Shown here one piece after another: positions 10,124-19,200 of a stretch of DNA of 64,000 nucleotides. Under the pieces are notes generated by a model. It was not told the origin of the DNA. It made no database searches and was given only the letters and a program-made list of their open reading frames with translations. The stretch comes from Aurantibrevibacter litoralis (GTDB lineage Bacteria > Bacteroidota > Bacteroidia > Flavobacteriales > Flavobacteriaceae). Each line of letters starts with the position of its first letter. Within the stretch, counting starts at the first letter, position 1. The DNA is taken from contig NZ_JAYEEQ010000014.1 of assembly GCF_034651555.1 (NCBI RefSeq), forward strand, positions 1-64,000, read 5' to 3'. The position numbers and the translations under genes were made by a program.

Positions 10124-11074
10124 TTAAAAAAATCGCGGAGATACCAACCTTCTAAACGACTTTTGAAGTTCAAATCGTAAAAAAAACTCAAAGGAACCAT
10201 CATTAAACTGTGTGCCCCCTAGATCTGTTGTTTCTCTATCATAAGCCAAACCTAGCATAATCTGTTCTGTGATTTGAAAGCCTACCAAGGCACTTACTGC
10301 AGCGTCCCAACGGTAAGCTGCTCCAAAACTAAAGGTGTCATTATAAAGAAAATTTGCTGATACATCTACTTGAAGTGGTGCCCCACCAACGGCCTTAGTT
10401 AGTAAGGCAGGTTTAAATTTAAAATTGGGGTTAAGGTCATAAACATAACCTGTAATAAAGTAAAAATTAATTCTTTCTCTCGCCAAGAAATCCACGGAGT
10501 TAGCATCCCCGGTAGAACTGTCGAAATGCTTGGTTTCTATTAAATTAGGAGCCGAAAGTCCGGCATAAAATCGATCTGTATGATAATAAATACCCGTACC
10601 AAAATTGGGTGAAAACCGATTTTCGATATTGTCTGTCGCAGTGGGTTCTAGATCAAAATTACGCAAGCCATTAAAATCTAGGTTTAGGAGGCTTCCACCA
10701 GCTTTGAGTCCAAATGACAACTTGGCATCATACGATAAATCGATGGTATACGATACTACCGCATCAAAATACGTCTGTTGCACTACACCATCGCCAATAT
10801 TGTCATTAATAACCGATAGCCCATAGCCCACCCGGCTGTCTCTTATGGGCGAGTGCACATTTAGGGTTTGTGTTTTTGGCGCCCCATCTAAGCCTGCCCA
10901 TTGCGAGCGGTATAATGCGGCAATACTAAGCTGACCCCGTGAACCGGCATACGCAGGATTAACACTCATTGTATTGAACATATATTGCGTAAACTGGGGG
11001 TCTTGTTGCGCCCTAAGAAATTGACCTGATGAAAGCAAGATAAACACTAAGATAAAACAATGCTTTTGTATCAT
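10124..11074 (-). CDS. PorP/SprF-family outer-membrane protein
   Basis: A 316-residue beta-barrel-type protein with a signal peptide (FILVFILLSSGQFLRAQQ) and the family's opening signature QDPQFTQYMFNTMSVNPAYAGSRG, followed by alternating amphipathic strands (YRSQWAGL, SYGLSVINDNIGDG-type segments) and a C-terminal FFLRFEL strand. PorP/SprF proteins are T9SS outer-membrane components; SprF-type members are needed for secretion or surface attachment of a specific partner cargo, usually a type B cargo encoded next door. Here that cargo is the gene immediately upstream (11096-13873) and the OmpA protein lies immediately downstream, giving the typical cargo-SprF-OmpA order. The start ATG at 11074 lies 21 bases after the cargo stop. 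Confidence 0.94.
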   Translation of the reverse strand: MIQKHCFILVFILLSSGQFLRAQQDPQFTQYMFNTMSVNPAYAGSRGQLSIAALYRSQWAGLDGAPKTQTLNVHSPIRDSRVGYGLSVINDNIGDGVVQQTYFDAVVSYTIDLSYDAKLSFGLKAGGSLLNLDFNGLRNFDLEPTATDNIENRFSPNFGTGIYYHTDRFYAGLSAPNLIETKHFDSSTGDANSVDFLARERINFYFITGYVYDLNPNFKFKPALLTKAVGGAPLQVDVSANFLYNDTFSFGAAYRWDAAVSALVGFQITEQIMLGLAYDRETTDLGGTQFNDGSFEFFLRFELQKSFRRLVSPRFF

Positions 11075-11095
11075 TCTGAACTGTTATAAATATTA

Positions 11096-13873
11096 TTATT
11101 TACTGACGTAAATATAACCACTATCTGTATTGTTTTGCTGATCTTTTTGATATTCAAAAATGTAGAAATAGACGCCCGATGGTAAAAAATCGCCCACCGT
11201 AAGCGTTGATCTTCCTCTTGATCGTCCGTCGAAAACATTATTTTGATTGTTGTACCCTTTACCTTCATACACGGCCACTCCCCAGCGATTAAATATTTTC
11301 AATAAATTGTTTGGTACGGTCTCCACGCCGCGAATAAAAAGAAAATCGTTTCGACCATCGCCATTTGGTGTTACCATTTGGTTCACTTCTATCACAATAT
11401 CCTCGGGATCGGGCCTATCATCGGTTGGATCTAAAAAGTCCGGGGTGCCGTCACCATCGGTATCGTCATTGGTAGGGTCGCCATCATTGTCTGCATCCTC
11501 ATCCGGGGTGGGTATGCCGTCGCCGTCATCATCCAAATCTCGGTAGTTGGCATCGTTCTCCCCCGTGAGGTTGGGCAATTCCGTAAACGGATCGGTGATG
11601 CCCTCGTTTACGTTATACCCATCGGTAAGGTCTTCGCCTTCGTAGCCATCATCTAGTCCGTCGCCATCCGTGTCTGTACCTGTAAACACACGATCCGGAA
11701 TGCCATCAAAGTTAAAATCGTGACCTTCATTATTGTCCGGCACCAAATCATTATCGCTATCTAAATCCAGATAATCCGGGGTGCCATCACTATCTGTGTC
11801 TTGTGGGGTGATGCCCTCGCCACTTCCGGGTGATGATTCGTACACATCATCCAAACCATTGCCATCCGTATCGATACCACTGGGTGGAATATACCCTGTT
11901 GTAGGCTGTCCTTCTATATTATCCGGAATACCGTCGTTGTCACTGTCGATATCTAGATGATCGGGATTGGTGTCCGTATCTGAATTTACAGGAATGATAC
12001 CTTCGCCACTGCCGGGACTAGATTCATAAGCATCGTCCAAACCATTGCCATCGCTGTCGATACCACTTGGGGGTATGTAGTTAGTACCCTGTGCTTCTAC
12101 ATTGTCCAAAATGCCGTCATTGTCGCTATCGATATCCAAATAATCCGGAATACCATCACCATCAGTATCTGTGGGGTTGGTTGATGGATCATTGTCGCCA
12201 TCTAGATTGGCATCTTCTACACTGTCTAGTATCCCATCGTTGTCTGCATCTAAATCATCTTTAGGCCTATCATCGGTTGGATCTAAAAAGTCCGGGGTGC
12301 CGTCACCATCGGTATCGTCATTGGTAGGGTCGCCATCATTGTCTGCATCCTCATCCGGGGTGGGTATGCCGTCGCCGTCATCATCCAAATCTCGGTAGTT
12401 GGCATCGTTCTCCCCCGTGAGGTTGGGCAATTCCGTAAACGGATCGGTGATGCCCTCGTTTACGTTATACCCATCGGTAAGGTCTTCGCCTTCGTAGCCA
12501 TCATCTAGTCCGTCGCCATCCGTGTCTGTACCTGTAAACACACGATCCGGAATGCCATCAAAGTTAAAATCGTGACCTTCATTATTGTCCGGCACCAAAT
12601 CATTATCGCTATCTAAATCCAGATAATCCGGGGTGCCATCACTATCTGTGTCTTGTGGGGTGATGCCCTCGCCACTTCCGGGTGATGATTCGTACACATC
12701 ATCCAAACCATTGCCATCCGTATCGATACCACTGGGAGGTATATACCCTATCGTTGGCTGTCCTTCTATATTATCCGGTATACCGTCGTTATCACTGTCA
12801 ATGTCTAAATGATCGGGATTGGTATCCGTATCTGAATTCACCGGAATGATACCTTCGCCACTGCCGGGACTAGATTCATAAGCATCGTCCAAACCATTGC
12901 CATCGCTGTCGATGCCACTTGGGGGTATGTAGTTATTGCCTTGGGCTTCTACATTGTCCAAAATGCCGTCGTTATCGCTATCGATATCTAAATAATCCGG
13001 AATACCATCTGCGTCGGTATCTGTAGGATTGGTTGATGGATCATTGTCGCCATCTAAATTGGCATCTTCTACACTGTCTAGTATCCCATCGTTGTCAGAA
13101 TCTAAATCTAAATAATTAGGAACACCATCACCATCAGTATCCTTACAAAGTATAGGATTTAAACGGATTCTAATTCCATTGATAAAATTTTTTGAAGTAG
13201 TATAAAATTGGACTCCGGTAGCGGAAGTTACTGATTTCCAAACGAAACTATCGGATTTTTGAATATCACCCGATGTAGTATTTTTCACATAATAATCATT
13301 TGCTAATCTCTCGGATATTATACCCATAGGTAATTCTGTCATCATTTCATACCATACATCATCCAATGCTATTATACCATCTCGACTTCGAGCTCCTAAT
13401 CTTGGGGAATGTTCTGCAATAATCCTAACAGGAACAGTGCCGGTTATTTCAAACGTTGTTGAAAAATTATTTGCAATTTCAAAAAAAAACCCAGAACTTT
13501 TTGTTGATGCTTGGGATACACTAATAATAATACTTCCCTTAGGGAGACTCCACTTTGAACTTATATCTATATTTGAAGCGTTTAAACTTCCATCGACTAC
13601 ACCATTAGGAAATCCAAAATCTGATCCAAGTATTTCTTGGAAACCAAGAGATTGACATTCCCTTTCTTTGGTTATGAAAACCTCAAAAAGTGAATCTTTC
13701 ATGTTTATATCTGCCCCAGACAAAGTCGAATGTTGGAATATAATGGGAGTTGAATTTACCAAAAAAGATTCATCTATAAAAGAAGTATTCATGCAAAATA
13801 GCAGTAGTAAGAGAACAGATCTCACCAATGTACGCCGTAAAATACTTATTTTAGAAAGTGTAATTTCACCCAT
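11096..13873 (-). CDS. T9SS type B cargo: thrombospondin type 3 repeat protein with gliding-associated C-terminal domain
   Basis: A 925-residue exported protein. The N-terminus has a hydrophobic stretch (LVRSVLLLLLFCMNTSF) and about 200 residues of unassigned beta-rich sequence; from about residue 243 it is a long run of acidic calcium-binding thrombospondin type 3-like repeats (DSDNDGILD, DTDGDGIPDYLD); the last 95 residues (EVNQMVTPNGDGRNDFLFI ... FNRWGVAVYEG ... LPSGVYFYIFEY) are the gliding-motility-associated C-terminal domain that marks type B T9SS cargo. The repeat region consists of two 284-residue units (about 253-536 and 537-820) in exact tandem. The likely product is a Ca2+-stiffened surface stalk or adhesin secreted through the T9SS with the PorP/SprF partner encoded 21 bases downstream. 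Function beyond export and surface display is inferred. Confidence 0.92.
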   Translation of the reverse strand: MGEITLSKISILRRTLVRSVLLLLLFCMNTSFIDESFLVNSTPIIFQHSTLSGADINMKDSLFEVFITKERECQSLGFQEILGSDFGFPNGVVDGSLNASNIDISSKWSLPKGSIIISVSQASTKSSGFFFEIANNFSTTFEITGTVPVRIIAEHSPRLGARSRDGIIALDDVWYEMMTELPMGIISERLANDYYVKNTTSGDIQKSDSFVWKSVTSATGVQFYTTSKNFINGIRIRLNPILCKDTDGDGVPNYLDLDSDNDGILDSVEDANLDGDNDPSTNPTDTDADGIPDYLDIDSDNDGILDNVEAQGNNYIPPSGIDSDGNGLDDAYESSPGSGEGIIPVNSDTDTNPDHLDIDSDNDGIPDNIEGQPTIGYIPPSGIDTDGNGLDDVYESSPGSGEGITPQDTDSDGTPDYLDLDSDNDLVPDNNEGHDFNFDGIPDRVFTGTDTDGDGLDDGYEGEDLTDGYNVNEGITDPFTELPNLTGENDANYRDLDDDGDGIPTPDEDADNDGDPTNDDTDGDGTPDFLDPTDDRPKDDLDADNDGILDSVEDANLDGDNDPSTNPTDTDGDGIPDYLDIDSDNDGILDNVEAQGTNYIPPSGIDSDGNGLDDAYESSPGSGEGIIPVNSDTDTNPDHLDIDSDNDGIPDNIEGQPTTGYIPPSGIDTDGNGLDDVYESSPGSGEGITPQDTDSDGTPDYLDLDSDNDLVPDNNEGHDFNFDGIPDRVFTGTDTDGDGLDDGYEGEDLTDGYNVNEGITDPFTELPNLTGENDANYRDLDDDGDGIPTPDEDADNDGDPTNDDTDGDGTPDFLDPTDDRPDPEDIVIEVNQMVTPNGDGRNDFLFIRGVETVPNNLLKIFNRWGVAVYEGKGYNNQNNVFDGRSRGRSTLTVGDFLPSGVYFYIFEYQKDQQNNTDSGYIYVSK
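11413..13116 (-). repeat. Two tandem 852-bp units inside the cargo gene
   Basis: The sequence starting GCCTATCATCGGTTGG at 11413 recurs at 12265, a period of 852 bases (284 codons, in frame). By eye the first roughly 470 bases of each unit (11413 to about 11885 and 12265 to about 12737) are identical, whereas the remainder (to about 12264 and 13116) differ at many mostly synonymous positions. Each unit itself contains several smaller thrombospondin type 3 repeats. Confidence 0.93.
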
Positions 13874-14284
13874 AAATGATTGTTTTTTAATTTAAACAAA
13901 TCACCATGGCACTATTAGGTCACTTAAATTTTGTAAGAAATGGGATTACTTTCAAAAATCAACGCAAGATAGTTCGAAAACATCAAACAACAAACGGATA
14001 TATGAAGCGTATTACTTGGTGTTGTTAAAAGTAATTTTTTTGATGCTACAACCGTTTAACGAACTTACCTTCTTGCAACATACAAATGTTACTAAAAAAA
14101 ACGTAACATCAAGAAAAATCCGTTGATGTTCCCGTTTCATCGACTATAGCACTACGATAGTATCATTCATTGATATTCAAGTGAATTTTATGATCTACCC
14201 TTATAATTTAGAGCAGCACCTTTTCTTGCCCTACTTGGAATAGAAACACGCATATTTCCCTATTTTTGCGCAAAATTAGAATAC
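13874..14284. other. Divergent intergenic region
   Basis: About 410 AT-rich bases between the minus-strand surface operon and plus-strand prfC. It must carry promoters for both directions. The prfC promoter is recognisable (see 14235-14268); I cannot place the operon promoter convincingly. No ORF or RNA gene is evident. Confidence 0.5.
14235..14268 (+). promoter_or_regulatory. Candidate prfC promoter (Bacteroidota type)
   Basis: TATTTTTG at 14261-14268 fits the Bacteroidota -7 consensus TAnnTTTG, with TTG at 14235-14237 as a possible -33 element (23-base spacing). The start codon of prfC follows 16 bases after the box, so the 5' leader would be very short. Confidence 0.5.
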
Positions 14285-15877
14285 ATGAGTTTTGAAAAAG
14301 AAATTCTTAGAAGGAGAACTTTCGGAATTATATCACATCCGGATGCCGGAAAAACCACGCTAACCGAAAAGCTATTATTATTTGGAGGCGCCATTCAAGA
14401 AGCAGGTGCTGTTAAAAATAATAAGATAAAAAAAACAGCAACCAGCGATTTCATGGAAATTGAGCGGCAACGCGGAATTTCTGTTGCCACCTCGGTTTTG
14501 GCTTTCGTGTATTCCGACAAAAAAATAAACATTTTAGATACTCCCGGGCATAAAGATTTTGCCGAAGATACCTTTAGAACGTTAACCGCAGTAGACAGTG
14601 TGATTGTGGTAATTGATGTTGCTAAAGGAGTTGAAGAACAAACTGAAAAATTGGTCGAGGTTTGTCGCATGCGACAAATTCCAATTATTGTCTTTATCAA
14701 TAAAATGGATAGGGAAGGCAAGGACGCATTTGATTTACTTGATGAAGTAGAACAAAAATTAGGCCTTAAAGTAACTCCATTAAGTTTTCCTATTGGCATT
14801 GGATACGATTTTAAAGGTATTTATAATATTTACGAGAAAAACATTAACCTATTTAGTGGCGACAGTAAGAAAAATATTGAAGATACCATCGCTTTTAACG
14901 ATATCCATAATTCCGATTTGGAAAACATAATTGGTGTTAAAGCCGCCAATGAATTACGTGAAAATTTAGAATTAGTCGCAGGCGTTTATCCCGAATTTGA
15001 TAAAGTAAATTATTTAAATGCCCAACAACATCCTGTCTTTTTTGGTTCTGCCCTCAATAATTTCGGAGTTAGAGAATTGCTGGATTGCTTTGTGGACATT
15101 GCTCCATCGCCACGATCAAAAATGGCTGAGGAGCGACTAGTGAAAGCGAATGAAAAAAACTTAAGTGGTTTTGTTTTTAAAATTCATGCCAATATGGATC
15201 CTAAGCACAGGGATCGTTTGGCTTTTATTAAAATAGTATCGGGCACATTTGAGCGGAATAAGCCGTATCTCCATGTACGCCTGAATAAAAACCTAAAATT
15301 TTCTAGTCCGAATGCTTTTTTTGCCGAAAAGAAGGAAATTGTAGACATCTCCTATCCCGGTGATATTGTTGGGCTGCATGATACCGGTAATTTTAAAATT
15401 GGAGATACCTTAACCGAAGGGGAGATTCTCCATTACAAAGGCATACCGAACTTCTCGCCGGAACATTTTAGATATATCAACAATGCAGATCCTTTAAAAG
15501 CAAAACAACTGCATAAAGGCGTTGATCAGCTTATGGATGAAGGTGTAGCGCAGTTATTTACCTTAGAAATCAATAATAGAAAAGTAATTGGCACCGTAGG
15601 TGCATTGCAATTCGAGGTTATACAATACCGCCTAGAGCATGAATACGGTGCAAAATGCACCTATGAAAACTTTAATGTGTACAAGGCATGTTGGATAAGT
15701 TCTAAAAATAAAAACAGTGATGAATTTAAGGAATTTATAAGAGTGAAACAGAAATTTCTAGCCAAAGACAAGCGTGGACAGCTTGTATTCTTAGCCGATT
15801 CTCCATTTTCATTACAAATGACCCAGCAAAAATATCCGTCTGTGAAACTTCATTTTACCTCAGAATTTGACGCATAG
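14285..15877 (+). CDS. prfC: Peptide chain release factor 3 (RF3 GTPase)
   Basis: A 530-residue translational GTPase of normal RF3 length. The G domain shows G1 HPDAGKTTLTEKLL, the switch region RGISVATS, G3 DTPGHKDF and G4 NKMDRE. The protein then has the beta-barrel domain II and an RF3-type C-terminal domain (ALQFEVIQYRLEHEYGAKC). RF3 uses GTP to remove RF1/RF2 from ribosomes after peptide release and also acts in post-peptidyl-transfer quality control. It stands alone on the plus strand, with its own promoter and a strong terminator just after the stop, so it is monocistronic. RF3 is sometimes confused with EF-G or TetM proteins; the EF-Tu-like start SFEKEILRRRTFGIISHPDAG region and C-terminus support RF3. 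Confidence 0.96.
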   Translation: MSFEKEILRRRTFGIISHPDAGKTTLTEKLLLFGGAIQEAGAVKNNKIKKTATSDFMEIERQRGISVATSVLAFVYSDKKINILDTPGHKDFAEDTFRTLTAVDSVIVVIDVAKGVEEQTEKLVEVCRMRQIPIIVFINKMDREGKDAFDLLDEVEQKLGLKVTPLSFPIGIGYDFKGIYNIYEKNINLFSGDSKKNIEDTIAFNDIHNSDLENIIGVKAANELRENLELVAGVYPEFDKVNYLNAQQHPVFFGSALNNFGVRELLDCFVDIAPSPRSKMAEERLVKANEKNLSGFVFKIHANMDPKHRDRLAFIKIVSGTFERNKPYLHVRLNKNLKFSSPNAFFAEKKEIVDISYPGDIVGLHDTGNFKIGDTLTEGEILHYKGIPNFSPEHFRYINNADPLKAKQLHKGVDQLMDEGVAQLFTLEINNRKVIGTVGALQFEVIQYRLEHEYGAKCTYENFNVYKACWISSKNKNSDEFKEFIRVKQKFLAKDKRGQLVFLADSPFSLQMTQQKYPSVKLHFTSEFDA

Positions 15878-15900
15878 CATTCATGCTTAGCGTTAAAAGC

Positions 15901-15937
15901 AAAAATCCCCAAAAACAAGGTGTTTTTGGGGATTTTT
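15901..15937. terminator. Bidirectional intrinsic terminator
   Basis: AAAAATCCCCAAAAACA and its complement TGTTTTTGGGGATTTTT flank a three-base loop (AGG), followed by T's on the plus strand and preceded by A's that give a U-tract on the minus strand. It lies between convergent prfC and the DUF3467 gene, whose stop codon overlaps its edge. Confidence 0.92.
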
Positions 15938-16249
15938 TTACGCTTCTCCGGTGGGTCCAAAATTTAATGGAATGGACTGTTGCTCATAATCCTTAATGGT
16001 TCCGTGCGCCTTTTCAAAACGACTCACATTGTCGTGCAAGGCTTTTAAAAACTTTTTAGCGTGTTGCGGTGTCAGCACAATTCTACTCTTAACTTTTGCC
16101 TTCGGAGCACCCGGCATCATACTTATAAAATCGACCACAAACTCCGATACAGAATGATTAATAATAGCTAGGTTAGAGTAAACTCCCTCTGCTGTTTTTT
16201 CATCCAACTCTATATTGATCTGCTTTTGATTTGCATCCTTGTCCGACAT
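15938..16249 (-). CDS. DUF3467 family protein
   Basis: A 103-residue soluble protein matching the DUF3467 pattern: KQINIELDEKTAEGVYSNL at the start, then EFVVDFISMMPG and KSRIVLTPQHAKKFLKAL, ending with a short PLNFGP tail. No catalytic motif is visible and the family has no established function. It starts 9 bases after the rpoC stop on the same strand and ends in the terminator shared with prfC, so it is the last gene of the RNA polymerase operon. This position next to rpoC suggests an expression link but does not establish a role in transcription. Confidence 0.88.
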   Translation of the reverse strand: MSDKDANQKQINIELDEKTAEGVYSNLAIINHSVSEFVVDFISMMPGAPKAKVKSRIVLTPQHAKKFLKALHDNVSRFEKAHGTIKDYEQQSIPLNFGPTGEA

Positions 16250-16258
16250 AGCGTACTC

Positions 16259-19200
16259 CTAAAATTTCAACTCTTCTTTACGAGCCATGATTTCATCGTA
16301 TTCTTCTTTAGAACCTACAATGATATGTTCATATTCCCTCATTCCCGTACCCGCCGGAATCTTGTGTCCTACAATGACATTTTCCTTAAGACCTTCTAGG
16401 GTATCTATTTTACCTGCTACCGCTGCTTCGTTTAATACTTTGGTTGTTTCCTGAAAGGAGGCTGCCGAAATAAACGATTTTGTTTGTAGCGATGCTCGTG
16501 TAATACCTTGCAATACCGGTGTTGCAGTAGCGGCCACAGCCTCTCTTGCCGTAACCAAGGCCTTATCACTTCTTTTTAAAATGGAATTTTCATCTCTTAA
16601 TTCACGAGCGGTAATAATTTGTCCTGGCTTAAGGTTCTCCGAATCACCTGCATCTACAACTACTTTTTTTCCGAATATTTCATCGTTTTCTTCGATAAAA
16701 TCATCTTTATGAACCAATTGGTTTTCTAAAAATATGGTATCTCCTTGATCCTGAATACTAACCTTACGCATCATCTGTCTTACGACCACTTCAAAATGCT
16801 TATCGTTAATTTTTACACCTTGTAAGCGATACACTTCTTGAACTTCATTTACCAAATATTGCTGAACTGCCGATGGCCCTTTAATGGTTAAAATGTCATC
16901 CGGGGTAACGGATCCATCAGACAACGGCATTCCTGCACGAACATAATCATTTTCTTGAACCAAAATTTGATTGGAAAGTTTGACCAAATACCGTTTTACT
17001 TCACCCAATTTCGACTCAATAACAATTTCGCGATTTCCTCTTTTTATTTTACCAAAAGAAACTACCCCATCTATTTCAGAAACAACTGCGGGGTTCGACG
17101 GGTTACGCGCTTCAAACAATTCCGTAACTCTTGGCAAACCACCTGTAATATCTCCGGATTTGGCAGATTTACGTGGAATTTTTACTAGAATTTTTCCTTC
17201 TTTAATTTTCGCACCATCATCTATCATAATATGCGAACCTACAGGAAGGTTATAAGAACGTAACACTTCGCCCTTGCTATCCTTAATTAATAATGTAGGT
17301 ATCAGTTTCTTATTTCTAGACTCTGATATTACTTTTTCCTGGAATCCTGTTTGTTCATCAATTTCTACTTGATAGGTGATCCCTTGTTCAATATTTTCGT
17401 AAGCAATCTGTCCTGGGAATTCTGAAACAATAACTCCGTTATATGGATCCCACTGACAAATAACCTGACCCCGTTCTATTTTAGAACCATTTTTAACGAA
17501 CAATTGCGATCCGTAAGGAATGTTATTGGTACTTAAGGTAATCCCTGTTTTTACATCAACTACTTTTATTTCTGAGGTTCTTGAAATTACAATTTCCACA
17601 GGTTTACCCTCGCTGTCTGCCCCGGTAACCGTTCTTAGATCTTCAATTTCTGCAATACCATTAAATCTGGCTTCTAACTTACTGTCCTCAGAAATATTTC
17701 CTGCAATACCACCTACGTGGAACGTACGTAAGGTAAGCTGCGTGCCCGGTTCCCCTATAGATTGTGCGGCCACTACACCAACGGCTTCTCCTCGCTGCAC
17801 CATTTTATTAGTTGAAAGATTTCTGCCATAACATTTAGCACAGATTCCTTTTTGCGCTTCGCATGTAAGTGCCGATCGGACTTCTACTTTCTCTATGGGC
17901 GAGGCCTCTATTTTCTTAACATCTGATTCTAAAATTTCGGCTCCTGCCTTCAAAAGTAACTCTTCGGTCAACGGATTATACACATCGTGCAAAGAAACCC
18001 GTCCTAGAATACGCTCGCCTAAAGATTCTACGATTTCCTCATTCTTCTTGAGGGCCTCTACAAGCACACCTCTAAGCGTACCACAATCCTCTGAGTTTAT
18101 GATAACATCCTGAGAAACATCAACCAAACGACGTGTTAAATAACCAGCATCTGCTGTTTTTAATGCCGTATCTGCAAGTCCTTTACGAGCACCGTGGGTA
18201 GATATAAAGTACTCCAAAATGGATAGACCTTCCTTAAAGTTAGAAAGGATTGGGTTCTCAATAATCTCACCACCGCCTGCAGTAGATTTTTTAGGCTTCG
18301 CCATTAATCCTCGCATACCGGTCAACTGTCGAATCTGTTCCTTAGAACCCCTTGCACCAGAATCTAACATCATATATACCGAGTTAAAGCCTTGTTGATC
18401 TTCACGAATTCGTTTCATAGCGAGTTCCGTAAGCATGGCATTGGTAGAAGTCCACACATCAATAACCTGATTGTAGCGCTCATTGTTGGTAATAAGACCC
18501 ATGTTATAATTGGCCATAATCCCATCTACCTGAACGTTTGCATCTGCAATCATACCATGTTTTTCGGGTGGAATAATTATATCCCCTAAACTAAAGGACA
18601 AGCCCCCTTTAAAAGCGAACTCATAGCCCATGGTTTTGATATTATCTAAGAAATCGGCAGTGGTCGGTACATCTGTTACACTTAAAATTTTACCGATAAT
18701 ATCTCGTAAGGATTTTTTGTTAAGCACCTCATTCACATAGCCTGCCTGCTCCGGTACTACGGAATTGAACAAAACTCTTCCTACAGTAGTACTTATAATT
18801 TGAGATACAAGAACACCCTCATCGTTAAAATCTTTTGTTCTTACTTTTATTCCGGCATTGAGATTCACCTTTCCTTCATTAAAGGCAATTTCTACCTCCT
18901 CTTCGGAATAGAACGTAATACCTTCTCCTTTAATTGGAACTTCCGGCGTAGATTTTCTCTCTTTCGTCATGTAATACAAACCTAAAACCATATCCTGTGA
19001 CGGTACCGTAATAGGAGAACCATTTGCCGGGTTGAGAATATTGTGAGACGCTAACATTAACAATTGCGCTTCCAATATAGCTTCTGGCCCTAAAGGAAGG
19101 TGTACAGCCATTTGATCCCCATCAAAATCGGCATTAAAAGCGGTACACACCAAAGGATGCAAGCGGATGGCCTTACCTTCTATAAGCTTTGGCTGAAATG

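Noticed and set aside
11247..12398. Plus-strand Ser/Pro-rich ORFs opposite the cargo gene
   Set aside because: They are the complement of Asp-rich repeats, have no start context and are duplicated only because the cargo repeat is duplicated.
11413..13116. Regular short repeats in the cargo gene considered as a CRISPR array
   Set aside because: The repeats are in frame, encode thrombospondin type 3 motifs and have no constant repeat/variable spacer pattern.
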